Below are positions 1-47,090 of a stretch of DNA of 64,000 nucleotides, piece after piece. Below the pieces are notes generated by a model. It did not search any database, was not told the origin of the DNA, and saw nothing but the letters and a program-made list of their open reading frames with translations. This DNA comes from Ophiura sarsii. Lineage: Eukaryota; Echinodermata; Ophiuroidea; Amphilepidida; Ophiuridae. The stretch's first letter is position 1. Each line of letters opens with the position of its first letter. Where the stretch lies: contig CM069454.1 of the NCBI GenBank assembly GCA_035610835.1, positions 68,210,291 through 68,274,290 of the forward strand. The letters run 5' to 3'. The position numbers were made by a program, and so were the translations under genes.

Positions 1-430
1 CGCGAGGTCACGCGGGGATGTGTCTACCGCCCTTGCGTATCATAGGGGGAAATCATCACGCAGAAAAGTGAGACCAACTCCAATGTCATACTCTCGCGTT
101 ATCCGCACGCATCACTGCGCCCAGTGATACGCGTGCGGCGGTCGCATCTCATACGCGAGGTCACGCGGGGATGTGTCTCGCATCTCATACGCGAGTCTCA
201 TACGCGAGGTCACGCAGGGATGTGTCTCGCATCTCATACGCGAGGTCACACGGGGATGTGTCACTGGGGATCACTGGGGATACCCTTAACAGCGCCCAGT
301 GATACGCGTGCGGCGGTCGCATCTCATACGCGAGGTCACGCGGGGATGTGACTCGCATCTCATACGCGAGGTCACGCGGTGATACATGTCTACCGCCCTT
401 GCGTATCATAGGGGGAAATCATCACGTAGT
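1..430. repeat. GC-rich minisatellite, about 36-bp unit
   Basis: Repeats of a unit containing CATCTCATACGCGAGGTCAC, followed by a GGGGATGTG segment, begin near 145, 181, 231, 319 and 355. A longer block (1-60) recurs at about 367-427, and the block at 119-175 recurs at 293-350, so whole groups of units were duplicated. The array is rich in CpG, unlike its surroundings. It is open in frames on both strands only because the unit lacks stops; no gene is supported. Confidence 0.85.
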
Positions 431-1352
431 GAGACCAACTCCAATGCGGGCTCCAATGCGGGCTCCAATGTCAGTATACTCTCGCATTGTAAGATTGCCT
501 AAATTTAGCTTAATTCATGTTGGCTCCAGCTCCTACACCCCATGTACAAATTGACTATCCGTGCGCATGCGTTTCATAAGGTAAGAATAGAAGACATGAA
601 ACATAGCAACCCCGGGTAGCAACCGACCTGTTTTTTGGTTATTTCCATAGTAATTGAATAGTTTTGCAAAAAATAGTGTCCAATGGTTTAATGGCAATAT
701 GTACTCAATCAATGTACGCAAAAATCAGAGTTGAAAGTCAAGCCATCTCTGAGAACACTCGCGGACAAGATTTAAGTTCGTCCTTTTATTTATATAGATT
801 ATAAATTGCCATTCTCGATTATTTTTACTCCAAAAAATTATAAATGGCGAGAAATGGCGAGAAATGGCTAAATTTGTCAAAATCCTTAAAAACAAACTTG
901 AACATTTTTAAAAATTGAAGAAAAAAAAAGAAACAACTCTTTAAAGATTGACTGGACTTATCGCTGGGAGCCTGGTTAAAGTAATGTAATCAATTGGATC
1001 TAGAAATGATAGAGTAGGCGGGCAGAGGTAGGCAGTGAGCAATAACGAAGATCCTGCTAGATTTTGTTAACAAAGCCATTATATTTGCCCAACGACTCAA
1101 CATTAAGGCTCTCTCCATTCTACAATCAAAAAGTCAGATTTTTCTACCAATTGACTGAGCGTGCCTTTAAACATTACTGTGATTTGATATCTATTGGCTC
1201 AAGGATGTCTATTTTCATGCCATTAATAATCATCCAGGTCATATTTTTCTTTGGCTATAGGGTGATCCAAATTATGGTTGCATTACATGGTAATAATTTG
1301 ATACTACTTTAGGTCATGAACATGATTAGAAATTGGTCTTTCCCTAGAGAGC
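431..1352. other. intergenic, nothing recognised
   Basis: AT-rich sequence with no convincing ORF, splice-bounded exon, RNA gene or repeat structure that I can see. Confidence 0.5.
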
Positions 1353-1354
1353 TA

Positions 1355-1626
1355 CAATCAAGGAAAAAAAGGTTGGCACACTTTGTCTTAATTACGGAAA
1401 AAACCCGCCCCTCTCCCCGGAGGCAATGTTGATCCGAGTCATATTATCAGAAGCCTTGGTAGGTCCCCCAACATTGATTGATGGGGGGTGGGGAAGGATA
1501 TAAGAAAGGGGGAGACTTTTGCTTTCTATTAAACAGTGCTATGTCTCAAGTCTGATCTCAATTGCGAGCACAGGGATAGTTGTATTAAGTTGCGTCAAGT
1601 GTGCCAACTATTATTTTTCTTGATTG
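1355..1626. mobile_element. TA-flanked TIR element (Tc1/mariner-type MITE)
   Basis: Both ends show the same inverted sequence: TA then CAATCAAG and, a few bases in, TTGGCACACTT on the left; AAGTGTGCCAA then CTTGATTG and TA on the right. The flanking TA pairs (1353-1354, 1627-1628) fit a TA target duplication. There is no transposase, so it is non-autonomous. A second, 3'-truncated copy lies at 59562-59933 and carries its own insertion. Confidence 0.75.
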
Positions 1627-1898
1627 TAGGTAGGACCTCTCCAGAGAAAGACCTCCTTCATTTTGGTCATTAATGCAAGCATGATGAAAGCCTAGGTAAC
1701 AATACAAGTGCACCCTCTATCTCAAGTAGTCATCAACTATATGTCGTCATTGGCAAAAAATATAATTATGACACTTTGTGTGGGTGGGTTGGGTGATCTG
1801 AATTAAGCATGTATGCATATAAAGCCCTTTGGTTGTTATGCATAATGTTAATAATGGGCAGAAAAGTATGCATATAGGTTTTGTTAATGTGGACATGT

Positions 1899-2060
1899 TT
1901 GTTTGTTTGTTTGTTTGTTTGTTTGTTTGTTTACACGGTCGGTCCGTACAGACACACGCTTGGGTCATGAAGGGACCAGACTCAAGCAAATTGCTCGGGC
2001 TCGGCTTAAAAAGCCTATATATAAGCATGCTGGTTGAATTATTATTAAAAACATCCACTC
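1899..2060 (-). mobile_element. SINE-like retroelement with (AAAC)n tail, copy 1
   Basis: A (TTTG)n run at about 1899-1930 is followed by about 125 bp that recur, reverse-complemented, at 11345-11478. Read on the minus strand the element ends in an AAAC microsatellite, as short retroelements often do. The shared core includes the CGGTCGGTCCGTACAGACAC segment. No clear tRNA A/B boxes are visible, so the SINE assignment is an inference from two copies with the same simple tail. Confidence 0.6.
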
Positions 2061-3659
2061 CCAACAAATAAAGTTAACAATTTTGCTGTCAGCCTTCAGA
2101 CATGAGAAAAGAATAGTCTCATTTATGCCATGTTGTATAAGTACAGGGTGATCCTAGCTAGGCATAGATAGCATACAACACACATTTCTTAAGGTCTATG
2201 TGTGAATAAAGAAAAATAGGTTTGAATAGTTTATTTAAATTCTCTTTAGTTTAGAAATTGAGTTTATTCTTAGAGATGGGTGTACTTGTATACTGCATGT
2301 AAGTAAATGATTACTGTATTGCTAATTTTAGATAGCAATTGAATCAAATGCCAATTTGAAGTTGACTTTGCTCTATGTTAAGTGATACCTGCTGTATTTA
2401 CCCAACACCCCCGGGGCGCTGCATTTTTCAAAAGGGGCGTTTATTGGGGTCAACTTTTCAACCGCTAGTACCGATAAAACACTTCGATGTCGACTTACAT
2501 CACTGAAGAGATTAATTTTCGGTATACAAGGGAATATGGATCCAGTTGGCTCAGACTCCCTATGTTGCTCAAATATTATTTCCTATACCATGCGGTGTTG
2601 AGCGTCACTCACTACATCGCCGGTGTGTTGTCGACCCAGAATGTGAATTGCGCTGCATCTCACATCATGTTTTGACAGATTTTATCGTAAAAAGGTATTC
2701 ATCTCATGATTTATAGCTAAGAAGCTCAACTTGCAAATTTGGTGTATTTTAGAACAAGAAATGTGACGTGACTTTCATGTTCCTTGCTCTATCAAATTTG
2801 AATGGGAGACATCAGGTTTTCCGGTGGGGGGGGGGGGGGGGGGGGGGGGGGGGGAGAGGAGGGGTGTTTGGGCATTAGAGTAAATATTGTAATTTGTAGG
2901 GATTCTTATTCATGGTTATGACATGGCTACTGAGTGGGTAGGGCGACGGTATCCACACCCACCCAGACCATTTGTTTTCTCAATTTTTCTAAGCATTTTC
3001 ATATTTTGTGCCCTTGCTAATTGTAATTGGACTTGAAAGTGAGAGCCCTTTAATAAAAATGAAAATTGAATTTCAAGGCCTGCTGGTTCATTAGCATGGA
3101 GTAGTGGTTTAAAACTGTTTTAACTGTAGCCTCCATAAAGTAATCCATAATGCCACACCAATCAATTAATTGGATAGTACATGTATTTGTGTGATAATGA
3201 TGTAAATCAAATCATGTGGTTGATGAAGTGGAATGTGCCTTCGTTAACACAAACCATTTTTAATTACAAAATTGCTGATAACACAAAGTGTTTTATAAAT
3301 ACCGCTTATGAAACCTGTAAAAACAAATTCCTGTTTATTACCAGCTACTAAAATGTTGTGATAAACATGAATTGTTGTGTTTTAAAAAACACGTCTCCAC
3401 TTTACTATGCATGCATTTTTTGCCTTTAAGCAAAGCCAAAAATGCACTCATTTTGAAATGAAATTCTACTAATAGAGTACAGGCCGATGTTAATAAATAC
3501 GATTTTTAGTGACGTACCTTATACAAGTACAATTTCTCTTCACAACAATCAAGCTTTAATCAATTAAAAATTAATGACGGGGTTCGGCAAAATTCTACCG
3601 TGTACATTAATGAAAGAATTATAAGAAAAATCTTGAATATTATTCCCGAAATAAAAACT
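2061..3659. other. intergenic with a 29-bp poly-G run
   Basis: No gene or RNA seen. The only clear structure is an uninterrupted G homopolymer at 2826-2854, which could form a G-quadruplex or be an assembly-sensitive spot. Confidence 0.5.
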
Positions 3660-3689
3660 AGATGCCATTTTCGGTGTCGATGACATCAT

Positions 3690-3800
3690 CGTCATTGGCC
3701 AATCAATGCTAGTCTACGAGCGATGTAGTCAGCGAGTATATGTCATTAACCAATCACAGCGCGCGTTGTTTTGTTTCTCGATAAAAGGTCATTGTAAACA
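3690..3800 (+). promoter_or_regulatory. promoter-like patch with two CCAAT boxes
   Basis: Two CCAAT motifs in the same orientation lie about 50 bp apart (GGCCAATCA near 3698 and TAACCAATCAC near 3747), next to a CRE-like TGACATCATCGTCA and a locally CpG-richer stretch. This fits a promoter reading to the right. It could serve the small candidate gene at 4004 or a non-coding first exon of CIC. There is no transcript evidence. Confidence 0.35.
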
Positions 3801-4003
3801 CGGAAATGACAATCACAATCCATGCGTTGGTTTGACTGATATTGTGCGCATTTCTCACACGATTTAGAGGCCTAAATCAAGATATATCGCATATCGTGAT
3901 TCATATTTTAAAACTGTACGTCTAGATGAATGTATTTAGAGTGTCTGGAAAGAAAAATAGCTGGCTATTCTTCGCCAAAACGTAATCTAATGTTCGACGA
4001 TGC

Positions 4004-4786
4004 ATGATCAAATCGATCTTTTACAGTCAGCACTACAGTTTACACCAATGTGTACATGTACGAACTGTTGTTGGTACAAAATGTTACAAATTTACTACAG
4101 CATCACCAATATCCATGTATCAGACGAAAGTTGAAGACCATGAACTGGGGAAACTTTATAAGGATGAAGTCAAAAGGGCAAGGTAATGGTAATTATTTCG
4201 TAATTCAAAATAATAAGCTTCAATGATATTAAAATGATATTTAATTTTAAATGAATAATTTATCAAATCTGATTTTGAGTCTACCGTCAATATCAATCCA
4301 TGATCCATCCACCACCTCCACAAGTAAGCCTAGGCCTGATCGTGATTCATAAATGGTTCAATACAAATTCAAGTCCGATTTTCGTGAAAGTGGAACGGAG
4401 CTAGACTAGAGCTTTCTGAAATGAAGAGGTACTGTAGTGTAGCATGGACATGACTATGACTATGAGTGTAGTAACTGCATATTTTCGAAATAATATGCAA
4501 GATACAACAGAAAGACACGTCGACTCGCACGTCACGTAGCTGTTCAGCCAAATTTCATTTTCAGACGAATATTACTAGTTGGTGAGAAAAAACCTGATCA
4601 AAAACAATGATGCAGCTGATCATTATACCATAAAACCATATCGGAGAGCTTTTAAAAGTTTTAGTTTAGTAATGTTATTTTATAAGCCTATTTATGACTT
4701 AAACTTGCGTCGTACGCTAACCGAACTGGCCCTGATTTTTATTTTGATACAGGCTGACTACCAAACATAAACAAACAGAAGAATGA
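4004..4786 (+). CDS. candidate two-exon small protein (weak)
   Basis: Not recognised. Exon 4004-4182 has a GT donor at 4183. A GATACAG acceptor at 4751-4752 joins it to 4753, and the joined frame continues to a TGA at 4784-4786, giving about 70 residues. The N-terminus is basic and hydroxylated with few acidic residues, like a mitochondrial presequence; the second half is charged (VEDHELGKLYKDEVKRAR). An AATAAA near 5062 could end the transcript. Support: the CCAAT-bearing patch upstream and in-frame splice sites. Against: no family recognised, short length, and a further GTAAGC donor at 4841 with an acceptor before 5344. The latter would suit non-coding 5' exons of CIC instead. Confidence 0.28.
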
Positions 4787-5666
4787 ACAGTTCCGGACCT
4801 AAAATGGCGCATTGTTCTGCAAGGTTGTTTTGCATGAAAGGTAAGCTTACATTTGGCTACAATCTTGTTTTACGTCCCGCACTAAGAAAAACCTGTTCAC
4901 TACATTATACCGCAACACATTTCATTTTAATTGTTATGAGCATGGGGTGGACGTCTCGCATGACATTGCCTTCCTTTTTTTTTAGGCCTTCTATTTTTTT
5001 AATTAACCATGTTAGGCCAATCCAGTTAACATCAGGATTTTTGTCAGTCCTTTGAAAAACAAAATAAAAATGCTAAAAACAGTGGAAATGTGACCTATCG
5101 ATATGGTATCGGATGATCGGAACCCGGATTAAGTTATTTATTCAGTTTCTGTGTAGTTTTCTTCAAACTTCACCCTGCACCAATGTGCATTGCGTAATTG
5201 CATTGTCAGGAGTGTACTGTCAACACTGCTCCAAACCTTCAATGATCCAATAGTCTGCCCGATGAACCAGATATATTTTTACACAGGCGATGTATTACTA
5301 ATAAAATAATTTCATTCTGCTTTTATCTTCCCTTTTATTTCAGTGCATACCAACATCTACATAGACATGTCCATCTGCTTGTACTGTAGCTGTGTGAAGA
5401 ACAACTTGTTATGCCTGTTCGGACTGAAACTGAAATAGATAATCAAGCTATAAAGCTGAAGATGTAGAAGATATTTACAGGCCAAAATCAGACCGAGTGG
5501 CATCTTTTGTTGTGACGTTGAACAATATACTACACTGTAAATTACACGATTGAGTTACAATTACAGTAGAACACAACGAAGCTCCAAGGCATTCACTATT
5601 TTAATACGCCTTGAATGGTGATTAACCATCGTGGGATATTTTCCTCTCCATTTTCATTTCTTTTAA

Positions 5667-5815
5667 AGGTATATTATGTGATCTTTTCCAGGGAACGCCC
5701 TCAATCCTCGAGAAAAAAAATGAAAGCAGATTTACATTTCTGATCATAAATCGTACATACAGGGCGGTACGATTCTTAATAACTTTAAAATCATGGTATT
5801 AGAGTGAAAATAAAC
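5667..5815 (+). mobile_element. half copy of TTAA fold-back MITE, family i
   Basis: Begins right after TTAA (5663-5666) with AGGTATATTATGTGATCT, the same end as the complete copies at 8539 and 50726. Only the left arm is present; similarity fades near 5815. Confidence 0.75.
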
Positions 5816-8365
5816 TGTTGGAGTCTGCGCCGACCGCCGATGACTTATTTCGTGATTAGTGTGATTTGAAGCAAAATCGAGATCAAACAGTGGGAAATGA
5901 CGTGCATTAAATCCGCTCGGTCATATTTTTCGCCACTCATTTTAAAAATATCTATTATTCAAGGGATAGTAAACAAATAAGTGTTTGATTGGAATAAAAA
6001 TTCAAAGTAAAAAACAAAAACAAGGAAAGGGCAATATAAAAAATCACGCAATAGCAATCGAAATTTGGATAATTTGTGATTCTTATTGATGGAGTAAATA
6101 TCGGCTTGTTGGAACAATTATCTCGGCTGAAATAGCATTTCAGCGATGTTACGGTACAATTTCCAAAATCTGTGATCAAGTATGAAATCCCTGAATAACA
6201 CCCTGAAATCTGTGTTTATGGATTCTGCCGAACCCTATTTATATGCAATCTTCCTAAAATAACATGGAATATGATCCCTGTTGGTAGATGAGCATTATTA
6301 AACTTCAGAATATCAAAAGAAAATTTTGAAAATATAATGTATGTACAAAATTGTATGTCTGTCTCAGTTGTCATTATTTATTTGACTGTTTAACACAATA
6401 CTACGGGATACCTGAATAACCATGAATAATTGGTGTGGATAACCTCTGGAACAGTACTAGTTCCAGGTTTGAAATTGTACAGTGATACAAAGAATGGTAG
6501 TACCGTTCGTTGAAGTGGGGGAACTGAAATTTGGAAGTGACGGGATGATCAGATTTGACCCTTTATTCCTTACCATTTGAATCTTTGTAAATAATCTGTC
6601 AACAATATTTTCAAGCCATCATTTATAAAGGGCATTATTTGTTTTAAATATAAAGGGGTCATATTGTGGACAAATTATTAACTAGGATTCCTTGGTATAG
6701 GAATAAAGGAGATGATCCACTGACAACATGTAAAAGTGGATCAATATTGGTCATCTCACCCCTCCCGTCACGTGCCTACTCCCTCCAATATACATTGTGC
6801 ACCCCACCCCAAAAAATAAATTAGAACAAAAATGAATGAAAATATTAATACAGAAATAGCTAATTTCATTGGGAGTTCCTGTTTCAAAGGGGGTATATTA
6901 ATTTATACAGTGAAGAATAAGAATGGTAGGGTATTCTAAATATTACCCTTTTAGGCTTTCGTTTTGTACACTACAGATCCATAGCTCTGAATCCTAGCTC
7001 TCTGTAGGAGAGCTATTGAATGAAATCATGAGTCGACATAGTGGATGGTCGGATATTTTCATCAATACTTCTAAACAATGGGGTATGATTTGTGCTGGAA
7101 AATCCCTAATAATGGGGCCACTTTTTACAATTGGTCTATTTTCGCGAAAATGTTGGCTATTTACCCCCCCCCCCCCCGGGTAAAAATATCTCAACCTGCC
7201 ACTATTTTAATATCAAAAAATACTGGCTTGAATTTCGAACGCCCTATCCCCGCTAAAAGTAAATCGGCGACGTGGACTGTCTCAGACTCTGTGCTTTATT
7301 TCGTAGCTGTTGTAACACTAGTAAACAGAATCCGTGAGAAATGCGCAGTCACATTTGGTAAAAAACATAATAAAACTACACCCAAAATGATTTATTTTCT
7401 TTCATAAATAATAATCGGACCAAAACAAACGTAGCTGAACTTCAAAAACGTCATTTTAGGACTCGGAACGAGGTATCATGTTGCTCTAGATTTAGGCAGT
7501 TAGCAGCCAGTCCCAACTGGCGGGGTATATTACATGACGCCCAGACTGCCAAATTCTGCACCTTTCGGCTGCATCGCGATTAAACATTTAACGGATATTT
7601 CCACTTTATGGACATCTTTTAATTTTGCCGACTACTGTGGATAGTTCAGGTATACTATCTTCTATTGAATTGTGAAAGAGTTTTGTACTTGTGAGGGGTG
7701 CGTCGACCGTGTCATTTTCTGAGTGTATATCGACGGTACGGCCTGTACTCTATAATAAGTTGTATCAAAATTGTGCACTAAATAAATGCATATATTTTCA
7801 CCATTGAATTTCATGCCCCTGGTTTCCTTGTGTGTGTATGAAATCCAAATTGGAACTCAAATTTTGACAATTGATATAAATAAATAAATCAAAAAGATAC
7901 ACATTTTTTATGTCGTTTATTTGTCATGTTTCATATATTATAAAATACATACACACAAAAAAGTAATAAAAAATTGACCCTTACCCATTCAGGGTGTTTG
8001 GTAGTAATCAAGCTAACAGGGGGAAACATAGGGGAAATAATGACAGAAAAACAGGGTGTGCCGCTCCCAGGGAATGAACTATTAAAGTGAAGTGATGACA
8101 GCCCTGAGGCAATATGCCAATCAAACAAAAGGCATGTATTATATATATGATTATAAAATGAATTTTGGTGGCTGAATGGCCATTGATGACTATAATGATA
8201 ATACAAATATGTAAAACGCTAAATACAAGAGCATCGAAGGGCTACAAAATACACAAATGGTTATACATTGTATAAGTATTTTGATGGGCAATTTGGTTAA
8301 CATTTTGTTCTACCAGCCTGAACCACTTTTATGCATTTGAAGCCACTTTTAAAAGGGACTTTTAA
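5816..8365. other. intergenic, nothing recognised
   Basis: About 2.5 kb without a supported gene. Simple C-rich and A-rich runs occur (for example near 7165). The short ORFs lack splice context and coding character. Confidence 0.45.
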
Positions 8366-9052
8366 GTCCTCCACAGCTTTCAGAGAGGAGGGGCGGGCGG
8401 GCGGATTTTTTATTTTTTATTTTTTAAATTATCTTTTATCAGCGGAAGCTCAAAGTTCAGCCAACAAGAAGTTGAAATCACTCTGAGAGTCGCACATATA
8501 TGTTATAAACACTTAATTTTATATCCAATGCCATTTAAAGGCATATTATGTGATCTTTTCCAGAGGGCGCCCTCTATTCATTATTTTTTTTAGAAAGTAG
8601 ATTTTCTTGCAGATTTACATTTCCGATCATAAATCATACATACATTCCAAGTTACAGAGCGATACGATTCCTAATTACCTCAAAATCATGGTTTTAGAGT
8701 GAATTTAGAGTGAAAAATATAAAGTGTCCAGATTCTGACAGTTTATTTTCACTCTAAAACCATGATTTTGAAGTAATTAAGAATCGTATCGCCCTGTAAC
8801 TTGGAATGTATGCATGATTTATGATCAGAAATGTAAATCTGCAAGAAAATCTGCTTTCTATTTTTTTTTCGATGTTGAGGGCGTTCCCTGGAAAGATCAC
8901 ATAATATACCTTTAAACTGTTAAAAAATAAATCTGAAAAAGTCTGAAACAAATCTGAAAAAAAAATAAAAATAAAATAAATTGAAAAAAAATCAACAACA
9001 AAAAATCGGAGCGGCCCTAAATCCGGAGCGGGCGGTCGAGGACAACATAACA
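8366..9052 (+). mobile_element. fold-back element R, interrupted by a MITE
   Basis: Starts at GTCCTCCACAGCTTTC and ends at a GAGGACAACATAAC segment, with G/C-rich subterminal blocks and A/T runs. The same element lies reverse-complemented and uninterrupted at 24866-25170, where both termini show the inverted GTTATGTTGTCCTC. Here it is split by the TTAA MITE at 8539-8911. No coding capacity. It ends about 100 bp before the first CIC exon. Confidence 0.7.
8539..8911. mobile_element. TTAA-flanked fold-back MITE, family i, complete
   Basis: Flanked by TTAA on both sides (8535-8538 and 8912-8915). It starts AGGCATATTATGTGATC and ends in the complement, GATCACATAATATACCT. The arms are about 170 bp each and meet near 8740, so the element is nearly one hairpin. 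TTAA target duplication is the signature of piggyBac-type transposition. It is inserted in element R; the uninterrupted R copy shows the empty site. Confidence 0.85.
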
Positions 9053-9174
9053 ATTTATTTTTTTTGGCCTAAGGGACATAAAAATGTCCCTTTAATTTTG
9101 AAATAAGTTTTGATTAATGAGATTCTCCACTGTACCTTTATATATTTTACAGAATAGTGCAATGAACCGCCACC

Positions 9175-42801
<33,627 letters not shown>

Positions 42802-43208
42802 TGAATTGCCCATTTCTAACAGCTCACATAGCTAGATTAGAGCAATATAAAGAGAAATATACAAAATCTTACGTTATTAATCGGAAATAGGATAATCCGG
42901 TTGTCAAAATATTGTCTTAAGACCCTGCACTATCTGTGAACCTTTCTTGTGATTTTGCTTTTTGACTGAAAAAACTTCATTATATGTATATCAGTCAAGA
43001 AGATGATGCTCCATTAAATATATCCTAGTATGTCTTAATAAATTTAATGTTTATTTATATATAATATAATAATTTGAGTTGAGAGGTGTTTTTTTAAAAA
43101 TATCTATGTTTCGTTGTATAGAGAGTGTGTGACACAATTGGTGAGATTATCCTGCAAATTATTATAGCCCAGGTCGTTTGTTTGCCATTTCGCAGTGGCA
43201 TTAATGGT

Positions 43209-43589
43209 CTATAGGTGACCCTGAACTTTCAACTTTTGCCGTTGACAACAAAGCAATAGAATCAACAAATCAGTTACTGCGCTCTACTCAACCATACAGA
43301 AGATCGTTCCCCGCGTTAGTGAGGCTGTCCAAAATTCGCAAAATGTTTCACCTGATTTTGAGACTTTTGCCTGCTAAAAACATGCGAAAACTTGCATTAT
43401 GTGTAAATATGATAACATGCGTATGCAGAGGAATCCCTTTGGGCAAATATTCTGTTCGATGGTACCATCTCAATAAAGGTACAAAAGAGCTATATTTTGG
43501 CCATTTTGGTGATGGTGCAATCTGAAATTTGTTGACTTCATGTTGTTTGTTGTCAATGGCATATGACGTCATTCCGGGGTCACCTATAG
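43209..43589 (+). mobile_element. element Q, complete copy
   Basis: Inverted ends CTATAGGTGACCC and GGGTCACCTATAG. Interior matches 25793-26145 in reverse complement. No transposase. It is about 0.4 kb after the CIC stop, so it may be part of the transcript. Confidence 0.75.
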
Positions 43590-44239
43590 TTAGAATCACA
43601 AGGCATTGGATCATTTCAAAAAGTACATGCGCATGCCCACCAAAATATAACACAAGTGAATAACATGAGCATTTTTATGACAATAAGCGCTCTGTGCATC
43701 TTATGCGTGAAGCACGCGTATGGCCAAAACCGTGTGCGTGTGGCCATATTTGCGAGCGTATGCTTGGATTACTTTTACGCAAGAAGAGATAAAATCAAAT
43801 ATTTTTCACCAATTTGGAACTGATTAAAATAAACTATAGCTCGGATGTGAAATGTTACAAATTTTAAAGTCAGTGCCATCTTTATAAACTTTTATTCAGG
43901 AAAATAAATCACTTAATCAATCTGGCAGCTCATTCTAAGCAGGCCATTGCAAAAGGAAACGGAGTCCTGGCCACTAACACGCATATTGTTGTAGACATAT
44001 ATGTGACGCGATCAAGTGTAATGAGTCGGTGTAGGGAATATTGATTTTGAGCTATAGGTAAAAAGAAGTGACAATGTTTTACCATGTTTTTTCAGTTGGT
44101 AAAATGTGTGTACCTTAAAAACTAGAAATTTAAATTAGTGGGGTTTGGACCATGCTGCAGCATTTCCCACCTGCTAATATCAAAGCAATATCAAAATTGA
44201 AAACTGCCAGCATGCGACTCATTTCGCTTGATCACATCA

Positions 44240-44590
44240 TTTATTGCTGTGTAGTCTGTTACACATGCATTCATGTTTTTGTTGTAGAGGTAAAGAAAGT
44301 GCCATACCTAAATGCTTGTTGCAGAGTTATATTGCCTTGTAGAATGGTACACAAGCGTTCTTGTCATAGATATAATATCAATGTGTAGTCTATTACACAT
44401 GCATTCTTGTTGCAGAGGTAAATTGCTGTGTAGACAGTTACACAGGCATTCTTGTCATAGACATATATTAATGTGTAGACTGTTACACATGTATTCTCGT
44501 TACACAGGTATATTTACTGTGTAGTATATTACACAGGCATTGATAATGTAGGTATACTGTGTAGTCTATTACACAGGCATTCTTGTTGCT
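44240..44590 (+). repeat. degenerate tandem array, TGTGTAGTCTRTTACACA unit
   Basis: At least six loosely conserved units of TGTGTAG-T-TTACACA-GCATTCTTGT at about 60-bp spacing. TGTGTAG and its near-complement TTACACA make each unit a small hairpin. Confidence 0.7.
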
Positions 44591-47090
44591 GAAAATATGG
44601 AAATTTTATTGAGACAGTTTTATTTATTCCAGAAAATATTTATGAATATTTAACAAATGTGTAATGTATCATTGTACTGTTGGAATCCTATTACTCTCGT
44701 TGCCATGTCAACAATAAGTCGGTTGTTAGCTCTAGTGTTTATGTTTATTGCATTATTCAACTAAAAACTAGCAACTTTATGGTATTTCCTTGATTTCAAT
44801 GTTCAAATAATTAAAATAAAAAAATACTTATGAAATAGTACACATTTGGTGAACATTGCGATTAAATGCAATTATCTCACGAGATAAGTAGTTGTTAAAA
44901 GTGTGCACTTATTTAAACACATTTGGTGAACATTGTGATTATGCAAGTATCTCACAAGATTATTATTTGTTAAAATTGTGCACTTATTTAAACTGATTAG
45001 AATCATGTGCAGTTGACTATAATTTTGTGCTCCGCTAAATTTCAACCATTTTTATGCATTGGTTGGTTAACAATTTAATGTAACTTTGCAAAGCACTTTA
45101 ACATTTAGGTATTTTTATTTTGAGCTTCATGTAGAAGCTTAAGAAATATTAGCATACTCTTATTTCTGGTGTAACATTATGAAGAAATATGCTTCAAATA
45201 TAATTGGTCAGGGTGGTTATGTAACAGATAAAAGTGACTTGGGCAAAATGACTTTATTGGCTGGTGAGCTAAATATGGCTAAAAAGTGAGTTGGGTAGTT
45301 ATTTTGGCGGGTTGATGTTGGCAACTAAACAACAGTTTGTTCTACAGGCAAACGGACATTCCCTTTAACAACAGAAATCAATAATTTTAATAACCGTAAA
45401 AAAAATCAATAGAATTTAAAGAAATTTATATAATTGATAGCAAATGATGGATTTCTTTTTTACATTTTTTTTATTTTCTCTCAAGATTTCTTTGGTAAAA
45501 ATCGAGAAAAATAATTGAACATTTATTTTGTGGACATATTGATCAAATACAAATTTGTGAATCATTTTTAAAGCATGTGTACAGACAGCTGAAACAGAAC
45601 TTTTTCTCTTTTATTCTTGAATTTATTATGTATCTGAAACTATGCAGATTGATTGAGAATTGAGAGCAATACATTGTATTTTGTTTTTGTTTTTTGAGAG
45701 CGGGGCATGGAGGGGGGGGGGGGGGGGCGTCTGTCGAGTCAGAAACATGAGAGTGGGGGATGGGGTGTTGTCGAATCCAAATATAGTGCAGCCTATACAT
45801 TATAAAACCATTGTAAAGCACATTACATGACCATTGTATAGCAAAACAACTATATTTTATTCTCTGAATCTGTCAAATAGAAGCCATCACAGTCATGTGT
45901 AACATGTATTGTCCTAAGAAATGAATGGCTGCCTTATTCATTATAGACCCATTTCAAAATCGCAAAAATACAGGAAATTGGGGCTCTTCAAACTGATGCC
46001 GGATGTAATGTGGCTCCCACTCATGAACTTATAAGCAGCTGTTGGTAACCACAACATTTGATAAATCATCATAATCTGCTTCAGAAAACTTCCATTTAGA
46101 ATGGTCCATTCTGTAGTGACCTATAGAGGCCCTGTATATGTGACCATCCACCACAAACCCAGTGTTAAGTCGCCAGGGCCTTTTCAGAGATATGGCCTAA
46201 TAACTCAAGAAAATTCTTTAAAAAACAAAGAATTTTTGATTATTAAGTGTTCATTTACAAAACAATAAATAACTACATGTCATATATAATTTTCAAGCTT
46301 ATTTGAAGTAGATTTTAATGGAAATCAAAATTTCCATTTTGAAAAATGGTAAATTTACGCTGGATTCGTTGTGGACAGTCACATATGACATAGTTTACTG
46401 GAATCATGGTGGACTACACCAAAACTATAAGAAGCTAAAATCACATTTCGTTTATGCCAGTTTTCATCATTTTCAAAGATCCTGTGTCAATTTAAAGAAT
46501 AACGTGAATGGACTGTAATATACCATGATTCTGGTGAATGCAAACTGTCACTTAATATACTATAAAATGAGTCTTTCTGTTGTGAAGTGGAATATCAGAA
46601 GTTTTGAATTGTAAACAATGAACTAAATTAGTCGGCCATATTGTCTCTACAGTAGTTTGACTAATTTAGAACATAACATGATAATTTAGTCAATATATCG
46701 ATTAGTTAAATTGTTTGACAAAGTAAACTAGTGAATTGTATTGTTCATGACAAGTTGTTCTTAAAAAGTTTTTGTATTGTCTATGAAAAGGTTTGACTAA
46801 CTCAGAATGTGGGAATGGATCATTCTAGTCAATGAAACTCATAGCTATAAGATTAGAAAATTAGTCAGTCCTGTTGTCTATGCAATGCAATGCAAAGGTT
46901 TGACTAATTTAGAACGCACGATAATGTAGTTGATGAAGCCGTACAAAATCTCTGGTTTTAAGGGTAAAAAACTTAAATAAAATAGGTCAATCCTATTGCG
47001 TTTGTAGGAGATGGGGTGTATTTGTGGAAGGTGAATTATGTTATTTTATGAACCGATTTGGTTGGTTTGAGTTGGACTGTAGTGTTTTAA

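Noticed and set aside
124..409. Open frames on both strands in the first 400 bases
   Set aside because: They are translations of a 36-bp minisatellite; no splice context or coding bias.
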